A stretch of DNA of 64,000 nucleotides from Amanita rubescens (GCA_015039365.1 WION01000224.1:23070-87069); one strand, 5' to 3'. Shown: positions 1 to 11,931, counted from the stretch's first letter. Numbers and translations: made by a program. The notes: generated from the letters alone by a model not told the origin.

Positions 1-1997
1 ACTGTACCAATGATGATGGCCTGAATAATAAATGTCCTAGGGATAGCTGAGCAAGCACCCTCATAATCGTTTCAAGGCAACATACGATGTCTGCAAAGCT
101 TCCGTAGACCATTTGCCTCGTATGATCTGCGTTCTCCGAAGCATGACGATCCTTATTTGCATCGGTAATGAAATAGTATAAGGGCTCTACGAACTCGTCA
201 GTCCTTCTTTTGACATACAGCGGAGTGGAGCTAACCTTCTTCCGAGAAAAACGACCATGTTCGGCTACCGCACTCTCCAGGTAGGCATGGGACTTTTCCT
301 GATTAATGAAATCGCGTTTGTACGCCTCCAGATCCTCGAGATTTCTTCTCCTGAGATCAGAATTGCGATAATACAATTCAAATTCTGCTGGTGTTTGCGG
401 TAGAGGCCCATGAACCGATGGGTCGTAGTCGTTTCTTTGTTTGCGTCCAAGAGGATCAGTCACGGCGACTAAGAAATCTGCTGTGCTTTGACGATTTGCA
501 GGCGCATAACCCATATCAACGAAATATTGGCGAGCTTGGTCAGCTGGACCGAAGTATATCATACGACCCTCATAGATAAGACAAACTTTATCGAAAACGT
601 CGTATAGCTTCTCGCCAGCTTGGTATATAGATACGACAGTTGTGTGCTTGAGGATGTCCGTGGCAATTCTAAGGGCTCGAACGTATTCAAGCGCAGTGCT
701 TGAATCAAGACCACGCGTAGAGCTGAAGATGCCGTGAACATACATCGTCTTAGAGAAGAGCGAGTATCTTACTTATCCCATGTATGTAGCAAACTTCTGG
801 TATTGAGGCTCTCGGCAATTCTGTTCCGTAATTAGCAGATTGAACTTCAAAAATAGGATTCTCATACGAAACGCGTTTCTTCTCACCGCCACTAACTCCC
901 CGAATAGCCTGATCTCCGACAGGCGTATTGGAAACGCGCGTAAGTCCGAATAACGTCATCGTGATATCGGTTATAAACCCAACGAAAGAGCGTCTATCGT
1001 GTCCCACGACCCGCTGACGAGGCGCCCTTGTCTTTGCAGAAAAAGCGAGCGTTTGGCGCACAGTAAGCATAGGGAAATGTCTGTCGTCTTCAGGACAATA
1101 CTGAACATCGCCCCTGTAATGCTTCTCGATCTCGTGAGGAGTCATCGCGTCGTAGTAAACCGTTCCTTCCACGGCGTGGTAATCCTCCCGCTGGTTAGCG
1201 AGTACTTTGAGAAGAGTCGAACAACCAGCGCCTGGACGGCCCAGTACCACTATCAACGATGATCAGCAAGGTTTTTCTTGAATGAGAGGGAGAATCTCAC
1301 GAAGCATCTCTCCAGGACGTACTACCCCCTCAAATCCCGAGATGATGTCCCGCACAGGAGGGTGCCTGAGCCTTCTGACCAAATTGACGATGTTCATAGG
1401 ATTAAAAATCGATCCAAACGTCGTCTGCTGGCTCGCAGCCGCGCCAAGACCAACCACACGCAAATTCCAGAAACCAACTCCCAGATCGCGTCGCTTGATC
1501 CCAGCTTCCTCCCCCCTAACACGCAACGAAGAAACGAAGAAAAGTTAAATCAATGCTAACCTGATAGTACAACTGAAAGTTGCTCACCGCCGCAAGTACT
1601 CTCTCAACGTCTTTTCAAAATCAAAATTCTCGCCCAAGCCAACACCCCCCAACGTAGCCTCTGAATCAACCGAACGCATTTCCTCATTTACATCCTGGTT
1701 CGATGGGGTTCCATTCGGGGATGCCGCTGACAGGTGAGATAGAGTTTGACGGAGTTGCTCGACGCCCGAGGGGTCAAAATGGTCTACATTGACAAAGGAG
1801 GAACACCTCTGGCCGATAACGGGTCTTTGGCCTTGGGCGGTGTGGCTTTCATGTGGACTTCCATGCCGGTGGTAGTCTTGCGGAACCGCGAGGCGACCTC
1901 CCGCCGTGCCCGACCCACTTGCTAAAGGCTGGCGTTCCATCGAGCCCGGACCCTGAGCGATACCTTCCTCCAGACGCGACGAGCTACGATGAGCCAT
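1..1997 (-). CDS. PDR-type (ABCG) multidrug ABC transporter, N-terminal part, cut by window edge
   Basis: An ATP-driven full-size transporter of the pleiotropic drug resistance class in the plasma membrane, exporting hydrophobic compounds. Read on the minus strand from ATG 1995-1997: a Ser/Pro-rich cytosolic leader, then the PDR N-domain (residues reading GIKRRDLGVGFWNLRVVGLG), the Walker A motif GRPGAGCSTLLK near 1240, and the ABC signature VSGGEKKRVS near 870. After short introns the Walker B region follows (STRGLDSSTALEYVRALR) and then the linker to the first membrane domain. The motif order NBD before TMD is the reverse topology typical of PDR5/CDR1. Five or so short introns interrupt it; one splits the codons just before GRPGAGCS. 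The second half (TMD1, NBD2, TMD2) lies beyond base 1. No frameshift is seen in the visible part. The family is certain; the substrate cannot be told. Confidence 0.93.
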
Positions 1998-2165
1998 GGT
2001 GGTTAACGAACGGAGTTGGCGAGGAACCCTTATTTATTCGGCTTATGCGTCAGCATCATTGGAAATCTGAGACTTTGGGATTGCGGCTGTTATACAACAT
2101 ACGTTATGACATCATAATAAGGCGGGGTATTGTACAATGATCGTAGTGACAGCCGGCCCGCGGCA

Positions 2166-5100
2166 TCATCGTAAATCAACAATCTCCAGTGGGGCCACTT
2201 CTCTGATTTGAACATGCCCCTTATCCGCGTCCTGCTTACGCGATTAGAATACCGTTGTAATGTGTCATCGTAGCATGACTCACAGTATAAATCGGAATAT
2301 CAGGATGCGGGTGAAACGCATCCTTTTCTGCGCAATCTAAAATAACCTTGAGCCCGGGCGGGTCAGTAAGCCGAAATATGCCATAACTGGAAGGTCATCA
2401 GTAATGACAAACATCTACAAATGCCGAAACGTACTTTGGCGTTGATTTAGGAGCGCATACAACCGCAAACGACTCTGGTAACATTCGTTGGAATCCAGAA
2501 TGGGTGTGCAGATCGACGGATGACATAAAACAAGACTGAGACGGATGGGTATGGATCTATTAAGAGAATCCCAATCGATTAGGGAGATGTCGATTAACAT
2601 GTAAATTACGTACCCAACCAAGGGTAATCAGACTTCTTTCTTCTGTGAATTGCAGGACCAGCTCTTCTTCATCCATCGTACAGGTATCGCTCGTCGAATG
2701 TTGCTTGGGTATCAGCAAGGTGGTAACAGAGAATTTGCTCCCTTTATCCTTCCCTAACAACAAACCACACGTCTCCCTGTTCATCGCCGTGTTCACCTTT
2801 GCGATTGCAAGGAACCGCGGAAGGACCTCTTTCGGTAGGGTAACAGTCTTCAACACTCGTCCTTGCTTCGAAGTCGAAGATGACCGAGACCGAGCTGATG
2901 AGGGTGGTGTGGGCAATGACCCATGCACCGACTTTTCAGCTGAAACAGACGGATAGACAGGTGGAGTAGGCAGCGCAACGGGTTGAGGAAGTCCCGGATA
3001 GTTCACACGGGGTTGAGAAGATGGGGAAGAGGAGTTCGCAGGTGAGGGCTGTTGAGTGGGCAGATACGGATATGGTACGAAGCTCTGGTATCTTGGTTGA
3101 TTATGCAGGATTTCCGAAGCATTGCTATAAAAGCCGCCGGCGATATGGCTTGGGGGGTGAGACACCAGGGGAGGTACAAACATCGAATTCGAAGAAGGGT
3201 GATAACCTTGTCTTTTCTGGTGTTGCGACATAAGCTGAGGGTAGAACAACATGGCTTGGGGAACTTCAGAAGGCGGTGGTGACGTCGTCGTGACAGGAGA
3301 AGGACTATGTCACAATTATCACTGAGCGTGACGTAACTAATCGATAGAGCTTACCTTCTGATCTTGCTACGTGTCGGGGTACGCTGTAGCTCGGGTCTGG
3401 CACCAGTTTGAAGGTAAGCAATGTTCGAGCGCCTCTTATCGTCCCCGCGCGAATTCGTGGGATATATTGATTCTGAGTCAGTGTTATCCCCATCTAGCCT
3501 TGCAGGCTCTATAGGCAGCATAGTGGGTCCGTCTTCAACGAAGGATGGAGGAGGAGCAGGCTCTTGGAAGGACACAGATGGGTGCTCCTGCTGCGGAGGA
3601 GGATTCGGCCGCGGAGGTATTTCATGTGGAGGTGTTCCGTATGAAGGAACTTCAAATTGAGGCGGTGCACGCTGAGGCACTTGTTGGGACACTTGCTGTT
3701 GTATCGACTGTGGAGGCGTAATTTGCTGAGGTTGTGGTGGTATAACAGGAGGTTCGACGTGAGATGGAGGTATTGAAGTCGAATTTCCCGAGTTGGCGTA
3801 CATGACGGTGGTCAACGACGATCCGGGCTTCGGATAAGATGGCGGTGCCTTGGCCATCACTTGCGTCGACGAGGAACCAGGCGCAGGCGCATAAAAGGAC
3901 GTGGTAGCTGAACCGTGATAGAATGATGATGCAGGGGTTGAAGGCGCAGGCGAACGCGGCTGGAAAAGAGTAGATGGTGCTGACGAAGCCACGGTGGATA
4001 CAGATGCGATGGATGCGACAGAGCTCTGTGTAGCCAATCCACCCGCTCGAGCACTAGTGTCGCCAAAAGCCCGAGGATCGGGCCTCGCTGCACGAGCGGC
4101 TTCTTCGGACTCCTTCTGCCGCCTCATGATACCCTCTTCCTCTCCTCTCCTTTTGGTTTCCTGTTCTCGTCTGCGTATAATCTCTTCTTCCCGGTGCCTC
4201 ATTTCCTTCTGCTGCTGCTCGTATTGGTATTGCCGCTCACTTTCCATATATCTCCTACTCTCGTCATTGCTGTCTCGGCCAGGAGTGGTATTTGTGTGAC
4301 CATTCTGAGACCTTAGAGGGGGTCGCGAGAAGGTATAATCGGGAGTGGGATGTCTCTGTGACATTGACGCCGCTTCCCGTGCGGCCGCAACGGCGGCTTC
4401 CTTTTTCGCTTCCCGGGCACGAGGCGAAGGCTGCGGAGTGACGAATACGCCTCGATCACGGAAAGAGTCCCGATCTCTGTTTCGCCTGCGCTCCCGCTCT
4501 GCAAGCTCATCGACGTCGTCGACATCATAGTCATCGTACCGCCAAAGCGAATACTCTTCTTGAATACGACGCTGATGGCCACTCCGACTCTTCTCCCGTT
4601 CTTTTCCCTTGCTCCGTGTATGTCGAAGACTGGAATCGGGATCATTAACAAGCGCACCAGCGACAGAAATGCTCGCAGCGGGTCCAGGCTCCTCGCCCTC
4701 GGGATGGTCCCTCATCCATTCTTCGTAACGATTGGTAAGCTTGCGCTTGAGATCCCCAAGATCTTCCAATATGTCTGTACCGTTCTGTAAAGAAGGGCGT
4801 CAATTCTGAGTGAGAATGTCTTTGAGATAATGAGGCGGAATCACGGGAGACATTGAACGCTCATTTGTTTGGAATGCTCTTGTCATGCGAGCGTAGTGCA
4901 CAGGCTAGCCATCATAATCGGCACAATATAATAGAAACTCTGAGAAGTGGCATGATGGCATAGAATGGACAAGAATGGATGAAAGACGAAAAGTACGGAC
5001 CAGGTTCAGATTGCCCCGTTGAGTTTGAGTCAATAGAGTATAATACTCTCTATGGGTGGGTAACTTGTCAAGAACTAATGTTGCGGCACGAGCGAAGTAG

Positions 5101-5291
5101 ATGAAAGCGTTCTCGAGGTCCCCCTTGGAGTTGTAGTCCCTGGCGTCCCTACGATATCGCTCGGCGACCTTGAGGTAATGTTTGAGGGGCTTGTTCTCGT
5201 CATAGAGATTGTCGAGAGCGCGCTCTGAGAGCTCGCTGATGGTTGTTGGACGCCGTTGCTGCTGATGGCGGCGGCGGTCTGAGGAGCTCAT
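2166..5291 (-). CDS. sst2: AMSH-like JAMM-domain deubiquitinase (STAMBP/Sst2 type)
   Basis: A zinc metalloprotease that trims K63-linked ubiquitin chains from cargo at endosomes. The start ATG at 5289-5291 opens an N-terminal MIT/USP8-dimer-like helical domain ([20 protein letters not shown] onward, exon to about 5000). Exon 2 (about 4770-3357) holds a charged coiled coil rich in Arg/Glu/Gln and a long Pro/Ser/Gln-rich linker. The last exons carry the JAMM domain: ETCGLLLGK, then the zinc and catalytic motif [18 protein letters not shown] reached across a small intron near 2570. A last intron (GTGAGT donor near 2290) leads to the C-terminal exon ending [21 protein letters not shown] and TGA at 2166-2168. 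Domain order and the complete JAMM signature make the assignment firm. The exon 1 donor is an unusual GTCCGT. The ABC transporter starts 169 bases downstream on the same strand. Confidence 0.9.
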
Positions 5292-5518
5292 GGCCGTTGA
5301 ACAGCTTGAACTTTGCCAAGTTATCGCATTGCGTGTTCGGGTTAGGGGCAGTGTTACAGTCACGTGCTATGTGTCACGCCAACTGAATGGACTTCCTCAA
5401 AGACCGGTTTCGGTTCCGGTTTTCCTAATTTGGAATGAAAAACCGGACTTGATCGGACTTGTAATCACTCCCATTGAATCTGCAAACCATCTCAATAGCC
5501 AAAACATCACCGGCATCG

Positions 5519-5697
5519 AGGGCGACGGCTATGACGCTGACCCAGAGGACAACAGTACCCCAGTTGACGTTAGCGCCGATGGTTACGATGCCGACAACGA
5601 GGACAATGACACCGACACGGTCAGTACAGCCTCGAAGTCACCAGCGTTGAGCAAGATCATGGTTACGACGCCGACGAAGAGGACATCTAGATCTTAA
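5519..5697 (+). repeat. Three imperfect copies of a Gly-Tyr-Asp-Ala-Asp coding-like repeat
   Basis: Copies near 5524, 5578 and 5650 share a GGYTAYGAYGCYGACVM core followed by GAGGACA. Copies 1 and 2 read GYDADPEDN and GYDADNEDN in one frame; copy 3 reads GYDADEEDI plus stop in another frame. I see no convincing start, signal peptide or splice pattern, so I call it a repeat, possibly the debris of an acidic repeat protein. It lies in the 0.5 kb gap between the AMSH gene start and the 3' end of the next minus-strand gene. Confidence 0.5.
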
Positions 5698-5802
5698 AGT
5701 TGTAGAGATTTGCTCATTAAATCAAAAAAGTAAACTTTTGAGTATGCAAACTTGTATATAACTCAGACGATAATTTTGCTCGTAAGTTCTGCCCTCTACA
5801 AA

Positions 5803-7010
5803 TCATGAAAGAATCACTATTGGTTGCTGATGATCAAACATGTTCACGAACCATTCACGAGCATCCACTGTTGTGCTACAGACTGTCGGGCTGCTTGCTA
5901 ACACTAATTCACGTTCGTTCATCGTAGTCAATGGCCGGTCACGGTGAAATGGCTTCAGAAGGACCGGCGCTGTATTGGTTTCCTGAAGAGTTGAATGTTA
6001 GTAAGCGAGATTGGAATGAAGGGAATGGAACGCACCCAGGTTGACGATGTTACGCTCAAAATTCTCGAGCTTCTCCCCGGTCGACCAGCCTTTCGACCGA
6101 GCCTTCGTACCACTCGACGACGACATCGGTGATCTGGAAGTCAGCGATGATGTGAAGGATATCGGGCGTGGCATCGTGAACAGCCTCGGCGTTGGTGGTG
6201 TTGGGACGAACCGCGATCCATACAACGACTGGGCCAAAAGTTTCCTCCTCCTTGCCATCCTCGACGGTCGAGAAGCGCACTGTCTTCAGCGCAGAGTACT
6301 TAAGGCCATGGACCTTCATCGATGCTAAGATCTGAGGAGCGACAGTATCCCATACAGCGTTAAGCGGCGTATTGAAGATACCGTGGGCAGTTTTGTGGGG
6401 GATTTTGAAGAAGCGCGGGGATGGGGAAGGGGTTGGCCTCGAAATCGGAACGCCACATGAGTTTGGGAGGGTTGCTGGAAATGCCGTGATACCAGTAGGT
6501 CATCTCGAACTTGGAGATCAGTGCGGGGGAGACGACGGTGAGGGCGTCTGAGTCGTTACTGAGCTGCGAGTAGAGGGCATCGGCCTCGCTGATGGTTGGA
6601 GAGGCGGGAAACGTAGGAGAGCCCACAGTGTCTTGTGGGGCTGAGTATCTGCGATTGATACAGTCGACCATGAAGCAGGTCGCGGCTGGAAACGCAAAAA
6701 GATGTGAGTACGTGGGAACTGAAACGCGCAAGAAAGAAGATGAAGAGACTTACAGCCAAGGCTCACGGGATCAGCCCTCACTTTATCAACCATGACTCTG
6801 ACACCCGGAGCAACGTCTACAAGGGGGACGGACAGTCATAAGTGGGAGACGAACGTGTGTAATGACGAAGCAGCTCACTTTGGCCCAAGAACGCGAGGGT
6901 TCTGGCCTCTTCGTCGGTCAGGTCGACGATCTCTGCGGGAAACGCTCAGCACTGGTAACGAAGAGGAACGACGGGCGTCACTTACTCTTGTTCCGATAAG
7001 CAGGATCCAT
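5803..7010 (-). CDS. Conserved basidiomycete protein of unknown function, probably 3'-truncated
   Basis: I recognise the sequence type from basidiomycete genomes as a multi-copy hypothetical family but know no function. ATG at 7008-7010 opens a tiny exon (MDPAYRNKS), followed by short exons EIVDLTDEEARTLAFLGQ and DVAPGVRVMVDKVRADPVSLG. The main exon (about 6700-6010) contains MTYWYHGISSNPPKLMWRSD, a frame switch at a small intron, and the conserved stretch VVVWIAVRPNTTNAEAVHDA with DILHIIADFQITDVVVEWYE. Family members as I remember them continue for several hundred residues with a segment about local keys and resource handling; here an apparent last exon of about 60 codons (splice near 6025/5970) ends at TGA 5803-5805 with a sequence I do not recognise. 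The gene may therefore be truncated or fused to new sequence. Confidence 0.6.
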
Positions 7011-7341
7011 GGCGGCAAAATCAGTTCACGAGAGGTGGTAGTAAGAAAGCGTAAGTAAGTAACTTGTCGATGGGGGACGAGTTGGGGAGCGATGGAAAAA
7101 CGTGAAGAGGGGCTTTTGAGCCAGTTGAGTCAGAGCTAAAGACACGTGACAATTGACATAGTCAGCCTCAACGTGTCAGCTAGAATACTGGGCTAGCCAG
7201 CAGAAGGGTTCCACCTCCCGGGGAAATGCAGTTACGCACACCTGATGCTTGAACAGGTACGGTATCTTCAGAACGCGCAAGGTCAATGACTGTTCCTGAA
7301 AACATAATGTTGTAAGTTCTAGGAGAATCTGACAAATCGAT

Positions 7342-7413
7342 GGGCACTTGGCACAGGGGTAGCGCGCACGCTTCGCATGCGTGAGGTCGAGGGTTCAAAT
7401 CCCTCAGTGTCCA
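7342..7413 (+). tRNA. tRNA-Ala (anticodon CGC)
   Basis: A 72-base cloverleaf without intron. The acceptor arm GGGCACT (7342-7348) pairs with AGTGTCC (7406-7412, one G-T pair), with discriminator A at 7413. Anticodon stem CACGC/GCGTG (7367-7371 with 7379-7383) encloses loop TTCGCAT, giving anticodon CGC at 7374-7376, which reads alanine GCG. The T arm is GAGGG/CCCTC with loop TTCAAAT. Internal promoter boxes are visible: A box TGGCACAGGGG and B box GGTTCAAATCC. The D stem GCAC/GCGC (7351-7354, 7362-7365) contains an A-C mismatch. Confidence 0.93.
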
Positions 7414-7512
7414 TTATATCTTCCGGCGGCATGAATAACGTTCATGTGAGAGGGTCGGATTGATTTTTGTTTTGTCTCACGCACAAAAAGACTTTATATT
7501 GCAATAACCGCT

Positions 7513-8937
7513 CTAAACATTATCGCGAAAACAACAAGGAACTAATCCTAATTTTCCTAGGTAATCGAGCATGAGTCCTGTCCAAACAATCTGACCAAGT
7601 TGACCGTTGCTATCAAAGATGGCTTCGCCAAGTAAGTATTGGCCCGCAGCGCATAATATACAAGGTACGTACCCCAACAGCTTGACTGATCGTCTGGATC
7701 AACTGTAAAAAGCTGCCAAACCAAATGAACAGCTGTTCCTCCCACAGATAGTGCGTAGTAAATAGCCCCTTGCTCATTGAGATAACCTGCAATAGCCAAC
7801 ATTGACAAAAACGCAGCAGCGGAAGCCACGAGAAACGATTTGATCCATGAACCGAACAAGATTGCGGTGGAACGAGTTCCCATTTTAATATCGCCGCTTT
7901 TGTCTTGACAGGCATAAATTGTATCTATTCAATTCGTGTTATAGAGGCGTCAATAAGCATATCAACGATACGCACCATACAACATCGTCCAACTGTCAAT
8001 AGGTGTTCAATCCACTAAAAGGAGAATCGCAGGTCGAAGGGCTACTCACCACCAGCAAGCTGTCATCCCCGCGAAAATCAGGTGCGCATCCATAGAACCT
8101 GTTGTCGAAATCCACGCCGTGATAAAACCGAAATTCATTGCAATCCCAAGCCAGGCTTGAGGCCAATAAGTAAAGCGCTTGAAGAGAGGGTAAACAGCGA
8201 AACTGTATGAAGATTAGATTCGGGTCAAGCATGGCGCTGCAATACTTACAGAGGAATAAGTTGAAACAAAGCCACGTAGAGACTAGCGAGACGTCAGCAA
8301 ATTCCGTGAAGCCCGTAGTTGACGAAACACACGCTGCGCCTGAGGTAGTCGTGTAGAAAAAACAGATCCCGACGACGGATTGGATGAAGACATAGATCGA
8401 AGCTCTGAACAGGGATATACGACCGCTCGCTAAAGGCCTGTTTTTTGTCCGTTCTGCGTAGCCCAAGTCAGACGCTTAAAAATACAGGGAATCGGCAGAC
8501 TTACCGATACCTGCGTCTACTTCTCGGTCCAATATATCGTTGATTGTACAGGCAGTGCATCGCAATATGAAGGCACCAAAGAGACATTTCAAAATCTCGA
8601 TCCAATACTGTTCGAGAGGTAAATGTATCCGATATGCCGCCATCGTTAACCCCCATGCTGTTATTGAGCCTCGATATGCAATTCACTAGAAGACAAAAGC
8701 AGCACACATACAAAATGGCCAGAACATGAGCTTCGTTCCCGTAGGCTTGTCAACTGGAGTAAGAAAAACAACCACAAAAACGCGATTGGCGTGGCTTACC
8801 TTTTCAAGTCTGATCAGTTCAAGATATGGTCTAACAGAGGGCGGGAATAATCCAAGAGGATACTTGGGAACCGACGGAGTAGGCATTTTGTCCAGCAGAG
8901 GAGCAACATCAGTACCGCAACTGCGACCCATAGTCAT
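7513..8937 (-). CDS. UbiA-family aromatic prenyltransferase (4-hydroxybenzoate polyprenyltransferase-like)
   Basis: An integral membrane enzyme that joins a prenyl diphosphate to an aromatic acceptor: COQ2 in ubiquinone synthesis, or a meroterpenoid enzyme. ATG is at 8935-8937. Exons in order give PTGTKLMFWPF, then the first Asp-rich motif in CTINDILDREVDAGIG (NDxxDxxxD, near 8520), ERTKNRPLASGRI, a row of hydrophobic helices, and the second Asp-rich motif in WTMLYDTIYACQDKSGDIKM (DxxYAxxDxxxD, near 7900). The last exon ends with TAG at 7513-7515. At least five short introns are present. Both Mg/diphosphate-binding motifs are complete. The N-terminus lacks an obvious Arg-rich mitochondrial presequence, so a role in secondary metabolism is as likely as COQ2; no other biosynthetic genes are adjacent. 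Confidence 0.87.
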
Positions 8938-9893
8938 TGCGAGCAACAACAGGGAAAATGTGTAGAGTCGGAGACGCAGAGGAAGAAAAATGTCGCCTGT
9001 GCGAAATTTCCAATTAGCGGCGCCGCAGAAACGGACCTAACTCTCAAAAACCGGACTTTGAAGCGAACTTTGAAGTTCGTAGTCTGAGATGGATTAGGCT
9101 CAACGTATCTCATAGCACTCGACAGTGTGGGTCGGTTACAAGGGCGCGTCGGAAACCGTCTTCCAATATTGCCTTTCCAGAGCCAGGCGTGCCCAAGTAG
9201 GACGACGTCTGCAAAGTGTCGAGCAAGTAAATTGTCATTTCGTATCCGATAAGCTTCGTTCCCACTTCCATTACAATTCCAAACCACGCCAAGGTTTGCT
9301 TCTCGCTACGAGCAAGAGCTTTTTTGACATCTTAGTTTCGATGTAGAGATTCCATAAAGCGGCCAAGGAGCGACAGTTGGTTGACAAGAATACTCCGGTT
9401 AATGGAATCGGTTAGCTGGTAGTCCCTTGACGGTCAGCAGTAACGTCATTTTCGTAATTTGTGGCTATGCTGGAGAGTCCACGTTACTTTCAATTGATTT
9501 TTAAGCTTTGCGCTGCGAGCGGCGGACTTGCACCATGAGAATTTGTCGAATGAATTGAAGGGTCCGCGAGATAAAGCCAGTTGTGATTGATAACAAGTCC
9601 GCTTTGAACTAGAAGTTCAAATTGCGGCTTCCACCGGTATTGAACTTTGCGTCTCCTTGGAGTCTTGACGTGCAATCAGATTTATTTGACTGCTTCGCCC
9701 TCAAAGTGGGTCGTTATTCTCGGGGACAGCAAGCAAGCAAGTCTCGGTGATCGAGTTGAGGAATTAATGACTCGCGACGAGCTCGGGTTACCACCACACA
9801 ACACCGACGGCCTTTCATCTAAGCGAATCAATCGGGGCGAAATAGAGCCAAAAACACGTCTTACAACATGACTCGATCACTCAATCGGAAGCT
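8938..9893. other. Intergenic region without a supported gene
   Basis: About 950 bases. Short ORFs on both strands show no motif, signal peptide or consistent splice chain. The words CCGGACTTTGAAG/AACTTTGAAGTTC near 9050 and similar TTGAACTAGAAGTTCAAATT near 9606 form small palindromic or repeated patches. I see nothing I can name. Confidence 0.4.
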
Positions 9894-10130
9894 TTATTGG
9901 ATAGTATCATCATGTTTAGCCGAAAATGTACTGTCCGTTGGACTGAAGACGGGCGAGGCGGAAGCATAGTGACACTGACGACGCATATGCTGGGCAGGGT
10001 TAGTCGAACAGCACCCTTGCGGCATGCGATTAACTTGCACCTGATAATCACAGCCGAAAATTCCGTAACGTGAGTTATTGACGAATCGTAACAGATCTTG
10101 GACTGTTCAGGCGCGGATTCTCTAACTACG
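9894..10130 (-). CDS. Possible 3' end of an unidentified gene (two exons)
   Basis: On the minus strand an exon reading VQDLLRFVNNSRYGIFGCDY ends at a GTGCAA donor near 10040. A 50-base intron with an ACTAAC branch site and CCCAG acceptor joins it in phase to a terminal exon ending HDDTIQ and TAA at 9894-9896. The splice signals are good and both exons are open, but the upstream part could not be followed with confidence; an ORF at 10191-10427 rich in hydrophobic residues may belong to it. I recognise no family. It sits downstream of ISY1 on the same strand. Confidence 0.3.
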
Positions 10131-10634
10131 GTATTATATTAACAGATAATGATCAGGCAAGCACGTAAGACGCACTGTCTATGCGCGCCCTCATAAAGGT
10201 TGACTGACGATACGCTCTCCTGCCGTGGCGGAGAAGGCTAGACTAGCTAGAAGCACGACGTTAAAATTATCAAGTACCAATGTAAGCGATGGACGGTGTA
10301 ATGCCCATGCTGATGAGACGACAACTAACCAGGAAAAAGGCTCCCATGTGCCAAGGCGATTGAATCGAGCGCAATAACTACCCATCCGCCGCCCAGCTCT
10401 GGCTAACAAAGAATCTGAACCTAACACTTGAGACAGAAAACCGTGTAATGTGAAGTATGACTGGCGTTCTGCGAAATCACATAGCCAATAGGGCGTTCAT
10501 TATTCCTTCACATTGATCAGATACTCGTAGCAACGGACAACAGAACGGCTGAATAATGGCAATACAGACTCAGAAATTTACAAAAGAAATTGTCGGTAAG
10601 TACAGGAAAGAACTCACATAGGGCTCGACGCAGG

Positions 10635-11820
10635 TCATGTCGCGCCATCACCAAAATACTCATCAACCAATGCCTTTTTCCGTAACTCCAGTAGTATTGA
10701 CTCCATCTCTTGCCTTGTTGGCAGCTTGGGAGGCACGACATGTTCTGGTGTCAGGAATGGTATATATGCGGCTGTGGCTCTAGCATGCGCCAGCACTGAA
10801 TCTTTTTCGAGCGCCAAGGAAGGTGCTGAAATAACGGTCCCATCAACCTTGGCACGTTTTGCCTCGTCTCCATCGACAGGCATGTCAGCCTCGTCATCCT
10901 CCGAAGACTTCCGTTTGGTGTTTAAATTAACGGAGCCTGTATTTGGTTCGCCATTGGGCAGGTTAGCTTCACTTCCAGGGCGTAATAGCTGCGTTGGATC
11001 ATTGGGAGTAAAATGAAGTATCGCTGTCAGATTCGAATGCGCTTCATCCCAATCTGGAAAGCCAGTGAGCCTCATGAGATTCACAAATAGTCATAATAAT
11101 GGCTCACCCTCATCTTCCGCCTCTTGCTCAAACTGAAGCAGTTTTCCGTCGTTTTCGTCGAGATCGCCATAATAGGCTGGACCTTGGTTCATAAACTTTT
11201 TGTAAAATGCCAAAGCTTGGTTTTCTTCTTCTTCCTCTTTTTTCCTACCCTCGAACAATTCACGCACGCCCGGTAGGTCTTTAGCCCGTCCGAAATACCT
11301 GGGCGATACAGGCGCTCAATTTTTGAAACCATAGACTTGGTGTATGGACTTACTTGTATCCCTTTGTCCCCGGCACCTCTTTACCGTCCGCATCCAGCAT
11401 TGCTACGTTTCTTCTATAATTTGCACCACCCAACGCAACAATCTGATTCTCCCAGTGTCTCTTCTCTCGTAAAAGCTTGTTAATTTCGTCGTTCAAATCT
11501 CGAACTTCATAATCAGTCAGACCAGCTGTCAAACGAAGTTAGTTCCACACAAACACGGAGAAGGTGATATAGACAAACAGTCCTGAATTTTGGAAACCTT
11601 TCGACTTATTTCTCTTAGAATCTCCCCTCTCCATCGCTCGCATTCGCGTAAACTCTTGCATGCGCTGGCCATGCGTGGCCGGCGGTCTGCTCGAGTACCA
11701 AGACCCAGTTCTGCAGCCTGGGCTTCGCGAAAACGGTAGAGCATAGATTGCGCCTTTTCCTCATTTCGAGCCTGGAAAAATGTCAGTTTAATGGCGCAAG
11801 AAAACTAATAGATTCACCAT
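10635..11820 (-). CDS. isy1: Pre-mRNA splicing factor ISY1
   Basis: A component of the Prp19-associated (NineTeen) complex of the spliceosome. The protein begins M-ARNEEKAQSMLYRFREAQA, the ISY1 hallmark, followed by RPRMASACKSLRECERWR, LTDYEVRDLNDEINKLLREK, HWENQIVALGGANYRRN and GRAKDLPGVRELFE. The C-terminal exon contains a Ser/Asp/Glu-rich linker with a KRAK basic patch and ends LRKKALVDEYFGDGAT with TGA at 10635-10637. Exon 1 contributes only the ATG (11818-11820): it is followed directly by a GTGAAT donor, and coding resumes after a TTCCAG acceptor near 11771. Exon order and content match full-length ISY1. It is divergent from the methyltransferase gene starting at 11932. Confidence 0.93.
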
Positions 11821-11931
11821 TTCGGAGCGAGTGGTAACGGTAGTGCACTAAAGAGAAGCTGTTGCAAAATAGAGACAAACTCAGGATCTGATCTTAGTCA
11901 TCATGATCCGAAGTCCGAGCCGACCACGACC
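11821..11931. promoter_or_regulatory. Shared divergent promoter of ISY1 and the CARNMT homologue
   Basis: Only 111 bases separate the ISY1 ATG (minus, 11820) from the methyltransferase ATG (plus, 11932). Both 5' leaders and core promoters must fit here, so a bidirectional promoter is likely. No clear TATA box is seen. Confidence 0.6.
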
